Shown here piece after piece: positions 45,312 to 54,620 of a stretch of 54,620 bases of DNA (its first letter is position 1; the number at the start of each line of letters is the position of its first letter). Source of the stretch: Gnetum montanum (Eukaryota > Streptophyta > Gnetopsida > Gnetales > Gnetaceae). The DNA lies in contig MNCI01000808.1 of NCBI GenBank assembly GCA_015680685.1, forward strand, positions 831,229 to 885,848. The letters are read 5' to 3'. The notes beneath the pieces were generated by a model, which was given only the letters and a program-made list of their open reading frames with translations, searched no databases and had not been told where the DNA came from. The position numbers and the translations under genes are program-made.

Positions 45312-46633
45312 GTCAATGTATGGAGAATAGGCTTGATAGACGTCAACAAAGAATACAAAACACTGTAGCAGGTGAAATGATAAGGTTGCCTCTTGGTGAG
45401 TGTCGAAGCGTTGCTTGGCTGCACTTGGGAGTGTTGCATTGATTGTACAGAGGTTAAGGTAGAGAGAAGATGATGTTTAGCAAAGCTCCTTGGAGGAGTG
45501 CTCTGAGGGACTCATTCATATTTTCATCTTTGATTGGCATTGTTCTTCAACCTCTTGTAGGACAGGTGTTTCCTTCATAGGATGAGTTGTGTTACATCCA
45601 TGAAGGGTTTTGACCTATGTACAAATGTGTTCCATGTGGCAAGCTATGTTATGCGTGTCATGGAACTTGCGCTGGTGTTTCCTTGGTAGCGAGTTTTGTT
45701 ACGCACACCATGGGAGTTTGCAATCTGTAGTGGCCAAGCTAGTCGAGGCACTCGCTTCCCGATGCGGTAGCATTTGCTGCTGTGGCAAGATGCGCCTGCG
45801 GGGGTGAAGGTTTTGCTGGCTATAGATGTTGGTGAAGTTCTTGGACACCCATGTTGGTGCAGGTGTCCAAAGCAAGAAGGCCAGCAGTGGCCTTGGTAGC
45901 ACCGCCGTGGAGGAATTGGTCTTGAAGGCACCGGGAGTTGTTTTGGGTGCAGATGCTTTGGAATCCCTGCTAGGGGTTTGCATTCCTAGCTCAGCTATGG
46001 GATCAGCTACCACATAGCTAGCATCATGCAAGCCTAGGTGCTGGAGTAACAATATTGTAGCTAGGCCATAATAATGCCAGCACTCCAGATGCAGGAACTA
46101 GCCTCAGAACCACCAGCAGGGCAATGAGCCATGGCGATGGTAGGTTCGAAGGGCTAGTATAATGCCATGCAGCATTTTTGAAGGGTCAGCATGATGCCAA
46201 GGGTGGCAATGCCATGCATGCTTAAGACCTTGTTCCCATTGTATCATGAATCACATTCTGGAGCTATGACAACCCACCCATGCATTGGCATCGTGCCTGC
46301 TCGCTTGATGTGTATTTGGTGCTAGTGCATGCTGGGGATGTGACGTGAACCCAGTTTAAGTTCTTGGTAGATCGTGCACTGGTTTAAGGTCTCATCAGAT
46401 CACTATAGTAGTTTAAGGTCCTAGAAAACCATACATGCCAATTTAACATCGTAACAGATGTTGCTTGCTCTAGTCACCAGTTTAACATTGTAGTGGACGC
46501 TGCTTGCTCTAGTCGCCAATTTAACGTCGTAATGGATGGTGCTCGATGCCGCTAGTTTATTGTCATTGCGAATGCTACTCAGTGTTGTTGCCAGTTTAGC
46601 ATCATAGCAGACAGTGCTCGATGTCATTGTGCT
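45312..46633 (-). other. 3' UTR of C5 with hairpin array (46350-46625)
   Basis: Eight degenerate hairpin-type units next to the integrase stop, then about 1 kb homologous to C2 and C4. A 117-codon frame (46052-45699, minus) contains YVVADPIAELGM, and a similar string is legible in C2 and C4. Coding status unknown. Confidence 0.78.
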
Positions 46634-49600
46634 TCAGACGTAGTATGGCTTGAGATATGAGTGATTCACTCGGTTGGTGAACCCGTTGCTGTCCATGTCT
46701 GCCAGCTTGAAGGCTCCATTCCTGAAGGCTTTAGTGACCATGTAAGGGCCTTCCCAATTGGCTGAGAATTTGCTCACGTGTTCACGGATGGCCTTGAGGA
46801 TGAGGTCTCCCTTCTACACTGGTTGACGATGTGGGTCTACAAAGTGCTTCTGCTACTGCTTGCTTTGGTAGTACTCGATGCGTCTTAGCATCTACACATG
46901 CTCCTCCTCCACCGAGTCAAGGTTAATGGTTCGCAACTCATTATTCTGGGCTTTGCCTATGACATCTGCGAGGATTATCTAGAGTGATGGTACCTACAAC
47001 TAAAGAGGCAATACAGCTTCAGATCCATAAACAAGACTGTAAGGGGTCTTATTTTTTGGAGTTCTGCACGTCGTTCGGTAGGCCCACAAGACATATAGGA
47101 TTTGCTCATGGCACTACCTCTTGCTATTGTTAAGAATCCACTTTAGCAAGTTGATGATGAAATTATTTGTAGGCTTCACCTGCCCGTTCACCTGCAAATA
47201 GTAAGGGGAAGAAAATGATTGTTTAATTCCTAGGTTGCTATAGAAGGTTTGGGTTTCCGTACTACTAAAATGTGGCCCATTTTTGGTCACAATAGTCATT
47301 GGAAGCCCAAACCTTGTTACTATGTTGTTGAGGATGAAATGGTAGATTTGCTGTGACGTTGTTTTCCTCAAGGGAATAGCTTCCATCCACTTAGTAAAAT
47401 ACTCGGTGGCGGTGATAACGAAGCTATGCCCTGCGGAGGACTTAGGTGTAATAGGCCCTATGAGGTCTAATTCCAATTTTTGGAAGGGCCACATGATTTG
47501 CGTTGGGTGTAGGTCTGTAGGCTCTATGTGTATGAGATTTGCATATCTTTGGCACGTGTCACACGTCTTGACTTTTGACAAGCAGTCACGTTCCATGTGG
47601 GGTCAGTAGTACCCTAGGCATCTGATTTTTGCAGCCATACCCCTGGGTGCTATGTGTCCACCACATAGCCCCTCATGTACCTCATTAACTACCTTCAGCG
47701 CTTGCTTGCCACCTAAGCATACCAAGAATATCGCATCGTAGGAGCTTCGGCACAGGGCGTCATTTTCCATGAGCACATATTGTCGGGCATGCTTATGAAT
47801 TGCATCTCTCTGGGCAGATGTCAATACTCTTGGGGGCTCTCCATGCTGTAGATAATTTTTAATGTTGGCATACCACTCCTGGGTATTTGTAGCACTGACA
47901 AATGCCATGTGCTCCACCTGAGTGATAGGCTCTGTGCATTCTATAATCAAGGTTGGTAGGTTTTCCAGGGAATGTGATGGGATGTTTAACGCAAGGGTAG
48001 CTAAGGTGTCTACCATGGTGTTTTCATTATGTGGAATGTGTTGCACATTTGTGGTTGTAAATCGCTTAAGCGGGATTTTTGCTAGATCATAATAGGGTTG
48101 TAGGTGTGTAGCCTTGCAAGCGTACACCTCGGTGACTTGATTTTCAACTAGTTGTGAATCTCCCTGGATGGCCAGGTGTTGTATGCAAAGCACTTGGGTA
48201 GTTAGGAGGCCTTTGAGTAGCCCCTCATAGTCTACCACATTGTTGGTACAAAGGAATGCAAATTGATAAGTGGATGGGTGCATTTCCCCATAGGGGAACG
48301 TGATTATGGAAGCGGAGCTACCATCCTCATGCGGTTGATGTGCCATCGAAATCTAAGGTGGCTTCGAAATGCGATGGGACGACATGAACATTACTGATGT
48401 ATTCGTCCAGGAATTCAAGGTCTATGGTTTCTTGGTTGTTGATTGGCAAAGTCATGAGTTGGGTTGCTATGGCTTGACCCTTTGTCAACGATTGACTTAC
48501 ATAGCTTAAATCGAACTCCATAGTTATTACCTTCCATCTAGCTATCTTGCTACTTTCATATAAGTTTTTAGTGATAGCCCAGAGTACGTTGCCCTTGCAA
48601 ATTATGTTGGTTGTACTACAGAATAGATAATGCCACCACGTTTTTAGTGCAAAAACTAAGGCCAGGCAGTTCCTTTTCACTTCATTGTAACTTGCCTCAT
48701 GCGTTATTAGTGCATAACTTAGATAGTACACTGGTATCCTGGAATCGTCATCTCATTTTTGACACAACAATGTGGTAACAGACGTGTCAGAGGTGGCGAG
48801 GTAGATGAAGAAGGGGTTTTTCCTTTGTGGAGGATGCACAGTTGGGAGGTGTGAGAGTTCCTTCTTTAGGTCGTTGAATGCTTGTTGACACTGGGTTGTC
48901 CATTCAAAGTTAATCCCGTTCTTTAGAAGATGTTGCATGGGGTGTAACTTGTCGGTAAACCTTGCTATAAACCTTTGAATAAACTGCACTCTAACCTATA
49001 AATCACATAACTCCATAAGGTTTGTGGGAGGTTCTAGGTTGACAATGGCTTTGACTTTGTTAGGATCAATCGATATTCCAGCCTCCGATACTACAAATCC
49101 TAACATGCGCTCAATTTTCACTACAAAGATGCACTTCTTAGGATTGAGGCGTAGGTCGTGCATTTGGCAGCATTTGAGGATTACCCCCAGATTGCTTGGA
49201 TGATCAACTGCTTCTTTGGACTTGACTACTATGTCGTCCACATAGTCATTTAATGTTTCTACGATGTGGTCATTGAAAATGTAAGTCATGGCTTGCTGGT
49301 AGGTTTCTCCAGCATTCTTGAGCCCGAAAGGCATCATGGTGTAGCAGAAGATCCCCCACGGGGTTATGATTGTTGTTGACAGATGGTGCTCTAGGTTAAT
49401 GCAAATTTGGTTGTATTCGGAGAAGCCATCCATGAAGGATAGTAGAGCATGGCTAGCCATGGTGTTAATGACCTAATCAATGCTTGGAAGTGGAACGTTG
49501 TCCTTGATCTTCACCTTGTTTAAGTCCCAAAAGTCTATATAGATCTGTATTCCTCCCGATTTCTTTGAAACCACAATGACATTTGACACCCACTCTGAAT

Positions 49601-50130
49601 AGTCAACTGCTCGGATGAAACCCACTTGGTATAGCTAAGTGATTTCATCCCTCACGGCTAGTGTGATTTCTGGGTTAACTTTGCGAGCCTTCTTCTTGAC
49701 TGCCTTCACATGTAGGTCTAGGACAATGTTGTGTTGAATCAACCGCAGATCCAGACCTAGCATGTCGTTGTACGACCATGCGAAGACATCGATGTCTTAT
49801 AGAATTTTATCTACATTTTTGTGCATTTGCATATTTAGGAGGGAGCTAAGTTTCAACGTTTTCACCTCCCCCTTTGGCATGGTTACAGGTATCTCGACGA
49901 GAGGGTCCTCAATTACATCCTTGGCCTCTAAGTCTAGGGCTTTGACTAGATGCTCGGGCTAGTCTAGGGATGCTTCTAAGGCTACTATAATGCTAGTCTT
50001 GGTCAACCCCCAGTCAATCATGCTGGGGTTCAACTGTTTCGCTAGCTCACCTTATGGCCTTGCCAACATTAAAGGCATGGAAAGGTCACGATGGATTCCC
50101 ATCTCCCGCTTGACCTGCCATCATAAGATG
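46634..50130 (-). pseudogene. Tat pol of C5: PR-RT linker, RT, RNase H, second RNase H, integrase
   Basis: The most complete pol here. On the minus strand from about 50130: linker, RT (VVSKKSGGIQIYIDF, LLSFMDGFSEYNQI, MMPFGLKNAGETY, YVDDIVV intact), first RNase H (MYYLSYALITHEASYNE), one frameshift near 48330, second RNase H (LDFDGTS, DYEGLLKGLL, GDSQLVENQVTEVYA) and integrase (VHEGLCGGH, CDTCQRYAN, LDLIGPITPKSS, GPY module), ending 46634. The second integrase Asp reads Lys (VTKNGPHFSS) and the Glu reads Lys (QVKPTNNFI), so two of three catalytic residues are lost. Gag and protease are not present between it and C6. Confidence 0.93.
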
Positions 50131-50210
50131 AAAGCATGGTTTAGAGATGCTTGTCAAAGATCATGTGTAACGGGGATTTGTAAAGTAGCAACGAGATTGC
50201 CAGTCTGCCA

Positions 50211-52015
50211 TGAAATACCATAAAAAATGTGGGGTCATCCTGGCCTCACCAGGCTCTTGCAGTCCACACAACACTATGGCAGTTCATCAGAAGAAGAATG
50301 TTGTGAGTCCAGGTCGGCCAGTTCAGAATATTTTCTACTTTGAGCATGGACAGGTCCTATACAATCTTGCCTTCCCATCAAAGTAGCCTGAACAATCGGT
50401 AGCCTGCTTAGAAATAGTGTGCAGAATTGATGGCAGCATCCTGGGTGGACAAGAAACAGTTCGAAAAGTTTTCTAAGTCACGAAGCCTGCTATGCTATGT
50501 AGTGTAGCAAGCTTCAGAAAAAGATGGTAGAATGAAGTGCTACACTAGGTAATGTCATACAGTGTAGCATAGCAATGAATTCTCTACCCACTCCCCTCGC
50601 CAAATTTTAAGTTCTACAGTGATGTCCCTTTTCATCAGGAAGAAGCGGACCATGTCTGCTGCTACACTACGCTGAGCTACATGGCGCAACAAGGCGTAGA
50701 AATCCTACAGAAGAGATAGAAGGAAGTTCGAAAGGCAGAATTAGCAAAGTTCACAAAAATGGCATTGTAGGAGAATAGGTTGCATGATCAGAAAAACTGT
50801 CATGATTAAGGCCAGTTGCTACGCTATGTAGCATAGCATAGCATAGCGAGTATGTGACATATGGCAAGACTCATGGCAAGGTGCTGCATCACGCCAAGCA
50901 AGCCATGTCACAAAGCACAGCCTAGCATACATGTGGTTGTGTAGCATCAATGCACTCCACTCAATCGGATCGTTGGGACACGTCTCTAGATGCTAATGGC
51001 ACAGTTGCGATGTAGTAGGATCGTATTTATTGCATGGCAGGCTTGCATCGCAACAGTCTTGTAAGCCCAATGGTCATAGATGGCTCGAGTAATGCCAGTA
51101 AGGTAACACAAGCCTACGTCACGTAGCATTCAAACGACACTTTTTTGCTCACCATCAGCTCTATAAATATCCTGCCAAATAGCATACAATAGGTCCGAAA
51201 TTTATTGCTAAAAAAGATACCTGCAATTTGGAAAAAAGCTAGCAATCTGTAAAGTTGGAAATTTCAAAAGAGTTCACGTCCTTCTGGAAGCAAACAACTT
51301 CCAAGTAGTGGGAAATTTAGAGCTCTAAAACAAAGATCCCCCCTCCCTCACCATCATTGTAATAATCAAACTCATCTGTTTAACACTGTCAATAGATAGT
51401 CTCTCTTAGCTGGCATAAGGTCCCCGTCTCTATTCTACCACCTTGGTAGAGTCCCGTATTGTCTATATGTGAAGTTCACATCCAAGCGCATAGCTCTTTC
51501 TTTTTCCCAGCATGCCTCGGTTACTCTCGGGACTTCTTCACTTCGTCACCTTGTGCAATTGATTGTTTCCACCCTGACCAGACGAATTTGTAGCTTTGGA
51601 GCGGTGCATGTTTCTAACCATACTTTACTTTATCCCTCATTTACTGTCTAGCTTCTCTACATTATTTTCTATCTTATTTACCTTGAAGCATCATCTTGTA
51701 TTACTATCGCATTTCTATTTTATTTACCTTTAAGCATCATTTTGTATTACTGTTGCATTTCTGTTTTATTCATCTTTAAGAGTTATTTCGCATTACTGTT
51801 GCATTTTTTTATAGTTCCTCCCTTGCTTTATCTACCCATGAGAATTATCTCACATTTTGCATTATTTACGTTGCAAAAGGATATATTAACACCATTTAGG
51901 GCACCTCGTGCCCGCACACACCCAGCACCGCCCTCCCGCGGGTATGGGGTTGGAACTGTTGCGTTCGCCAACCCCCCTGACGTTCTTCCAGCCACCAAAG
52001 TTTTTGGTCGCTACA
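50211..52015 (+). repeat. 5' LTR of C6 (1805 bp)
   Basis: TGAAATACCATAAAAAATG to GGTCGCTACA, followed by PBS. Palindromic clusters at about 50490, 50545, 50660 and 50820, TATAAATA at 51162-51169, and the U5 with GGTTACTCTCGGGA shared with C4, C5 and 23058-24289. It is the full-length reference for the C LTR here. TGCCA precedes it, but the right end of C6 lies outside the window. Confidence 0.92.
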
Positions 52016-52021
52016 GTTTTC

Positions 52022-52038
52022 TAGCGCTAGAAGGAGGG
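52022..52038 (+). other. Primer-binding site of C6 (one mismatch)
   Basis: TAGCGCTAGAAGGAGGG, where the second base of TGG is A. Otherwise it matches the recalled tRNA-Asn complement better than the other sites (GCGC instead of GTGC). Confidence 0.78.
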
Positions 52039-52059
52039 CTTTTTGGTGCCTTTGCCACA

Positions 52060-52960
52060 TGTCACAGTAGTTTTGTGAGCCTTCTACACCCTGATACATA
52101 CGAGCGTAAACGTGACACCCTCTTGCGGTTCTTTGTGCTCTGTGTGGTGCAGACCGATCACCTCGACGGTTCCTCCAGAATCCTACAGAACACAAGGCCT
52201 CCGATCGCTGCTAAACTAGCTCATTCTATGGTTGTCTTGTAAGAATTCTACACCCCATCTTTTGTGGTACAGACTGGTTGCCTCAACGGTCCCTCCGAGA
52301 TCCTATGAGATATAAAGCCTGCCTGACTACTAGTTAGCTTGCCCACCCAACGCTTGTCTTGCCTGCGTTCTGTACCCCATCCCGTGTGGTACAGACCGGT
52401 CGCCTCGATGGTCCCTCCAGGATCCTGCGAGACATAGAACCTATTTTGTCTCTAGTTAATTTGTTCATCCTACGGTAGTCTCGTATGCCTCCCACACCCT
52501 AGCTGGCATGAGCGTAGACTTGACATCCAATTGCGGTTATTTATGTGTCGTACGGTGTAGATCGGTTGCCCCAACGATTCCTCCAGAACCCTATGAGACA
52601 ACAAGCCTTTCGATGGTGATTTAACTTGCCTTTCCTATTTATAGTAGCCCTACATGCGTTCTACACCCTAGCCAACATAGGTGAAAAATTGACACCCTTT
52701 GAAGTTGTTTGCACCTTGTGTGGTGCAGATCGGTTGCCTCGACAGTCCCTCTGGGATCCTATGGGATGCAAAGCCTACTTGATCGCTTGTCAACTGAACT
52801 TACCTTATGGTAGTCTTGCACGTGCTCTGTACCTCATCATGCATAGGCATAGATGTGACACCCTTTGTGGTTGTTTATGCTTTGTGTGGTACAGATCGGT
52901 CGCCTCAACGATTCCTCTGGAATCCGGTAAGACGTAAAGCCACCTTTTGTTGATTTTTTC
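52060..52960 (+). repeat. Leader tandem repeat of C6, six units
   Basis: Anchors of the type TGTGGTACAGATCGGTCGCC near 52143, 52263, 52384, 52551, 52719 and 52885, each followed by CAACGATTCCTCYRGAATCC and AAAGCC. Spacing is 120, 121, 167, 168 and 166 bp: the first two intervals lack a ~45 bp block (GCGTAGACTTGACACC and neighbours) present in the others. Confidence 0.9.
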
Positions 52961-53015
52961 AATCCTTTTGTTCTTTTGAATTTTTTTCATTGTTTGCATA
53001 ATCACTTGCTTAGCA

Positions 53016-54620
53016 ATGGATTCCATCACCACCATTGTTGATACCTTCAACGCGGAGGTGCCCTTCATAGTCCAAGGCACTACCGATGCCGAACGACGGC
53101 TGAATCCATTGCAAGAAACACGTCGATCTCTCAGGATCCAAAACCGAGGACCTGAGGGACTAGCCCAAAAACACGAGCATTATAGTTTCCTTTGTGTGAA
53201 GGTGCAGGATAATCTGCCCTTGGATTTACACAAACTCAAAGAAAAACATAGCTTCGAGTTCTCTTACTACAACGAGGAGGAATTCCTTCCTAACCAGGGC
53301 ATTTCTCTGCCTTTAACAGAAGCGCATCAATGGCTGCTAGATCAACTAATCCAATTAACCAAGCTAAGGAAACAACAAGACACAGTGTCCAACCAGGATG
53401 AAACCTTTCAAGATGGGTAGGAGGAACTCGATTCCCAATCTAATGAGGGAGGCCAGGCCAACCCTGTTCCAGTCCCGTCTACCCAATCCTTTTGGGCCAA
53501 CCCACTGTCTATCACCATTCCCTTTGTCATCATGCCTATGCTTTATCAGCCTACAACTGCAATTGCAATGGGTAGCCATGCTACAATCCTAGTGTGGCAT
53601 CACCCCTATTCCCCGATTGCGCCCGCAACAACTATGCCACCGCAAACTTTTTATCAGCACACTCCCACAATGCGCAACACGTCTACCACGGCTACCCTAC
53701 TACATGACCATGTTGTACCTAGTTTGCAATTGCACATAACTCCTATACCGGTTTCTACGTATGCGTCTATTCCACCCACTGTGGTGGAACCAGGTCCATC
53801 CACTTTGTGGAATCCATTCGCTTCTTCGTCTATTTAACAGCCATCGCAGATGTTTCACTACATTCGTCCTCAGGCCTACTCAACCCCGCAAATGGTACAT
53901 CCTAGCACGGGACCATGGTTTATCCCATCAGTAACCCAAACAACCTATCTGACAATTCATTCTGTTATTACTGCTCTGACAATACCACCCACCAAGTGGT
54001 GGACAACCTAAATAGCACCTTTAGTGGGGGCAGCCCCAACTACACCGTAGATGGGTCAAATTGCCACTGCCACCATGCCACATGTGGGAGTTGCCTCCAT
54101 AGTTCCTCTGCCGTCTACAACATCGCCAGGTCTAGACCAAGCATTTCAGCTCATCTAGACCCTAACTGAGGAAGTAAAATGCCTCAAAGCTGTTGGGTCT
54201 GATACAGTACAAGTCATGGAATTTTATCAAGATGACCCCATCAACCCTGCAATCCCTACTTTGATATTACCACTCAAGATGTCACTCCCACACTTCACAA
54301 AGTATGAGAGGGAAGGAGATCCCAATACACATCTCATCACTTTTCGGTCAGAGTCTTTGCTATTGCAATAGTGGCCACATATGATCATTCACGTCTTTTC
54401 CATGTCCCTAGTTGAGAAAGCCCTAGATTGGTACCATGCATTACCACATTCACCCATTTCGACTTTGGAAGAACTCTTGACCTAGTTCGTGACATGCTTC
54501 AAATATAACTTGAAGCTAGAAACCATGCTGGACCAGCTGATGGGTGTGAAACAAGACCTGCTAGAACCAGACCAAAAATTCATTCAACGTTGGAGCATGG
54601 CCCTTAACAAAATCCATGAA
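53016..54620 (+). pseudogene. gag of C6, continues past the window
   Basis: One reading frame from ATG 53016 to the window end with about seven stops and no frameshift noticed. N-terminal domain (FLCVKVQDNLPLD, WLLDQLIQLTKLRK) to TAG 53418-53420, Pro/Thr/Ser-rich middle, then capsid core from about 54200 (VMEFYQDDPINPAIPTL, DWYHALPHSPISTLEELL, FIQRWSMALNKIHE). The stops are TAG or TAA at places where CAG, CAA or TGG would fit. Collinear with C3 gag and with the shorter A gag. Confidence 0.9.

Noticed and set aside
51742-52242. 166-codon frame as a gene
   Set aside because: It spans the C6 LTR end, the PBS and the leader. These are fixed by comparison with C3, so the frame is accidental.

Overview
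The window looks like intergenic repeat DNA from a land plant with a large genome. Almost everything recognisable is retrotransposon: Ty3/gypsy elements of the Tat lineage (RT and RNase H, then a second archaeal-type RNase H, then integrase with a GPY motif), two AT-rich gypsy fragments with chromovirus-like domains, and one Ty1/copia fragment. The primer-binding sites match what I recall of the 3' end of plant tRNA-Asn. The species cannot be read from this sequence. No intact host gene, tRNA, rRNA or bacterial-type feature was seen. Coding regions are broken by stop codons, many of them TAG or TAA where CAG or CAA is expected, so the copies are old.

Layout. 1-1662: minus-strand Tat pol fragment (C1) preceded by a tandem hairpin array. 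1663-3399: unclassified LTR-like DNA. 3400-3879 and 18286-22590: one plus-strand Tat element (C2), split by a nested 14.4 kb minus-strand element (M, 3880-18280) flanked by a 5 bp target duplication, CCTTA. M itself contains a related plus-strand element (A, 6749-13581) that has an LTR, leader, gag, protease and 3' UTR but no reverse transcriptase or integrase. 22600-33470: an AT-rich block with gypsy fragments D and E, a truncated Tat LTR, a minisatellite, and a minus-strand relic of an unidentified multi-exon gene (30287-32250). 33480-34340: Ty1/copia fragment. 34470-38414: 5' half of a Tat element (C3). 38415-43550: 3' half of a minus-strand Tat element (C4), whose pol is interrupted by a second minus-strand copy (C5, 43551-50210). 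C5 in turn abuts the 5' half of a plus-strand copy (C6, 50211 to the window end).

The A/M family (gag-PR only) and the C family (gag and pol) share the PBS, the polypurine tract (AAAGAGGGG followed by CCAA), LTR termini and a hairpin-forming tandem repeat. In C elements that repeat lies both upstream of RT (C1) and downstream of integrase (C2, C4, C5). In A it directly follows protease. A deletion between the two arrays would turn the C layout into the A layout. Tandem arrays also occur in every other non-coding compartment: LTRs, leaders and 3' UTRs. They are the most distinctive property of the window.
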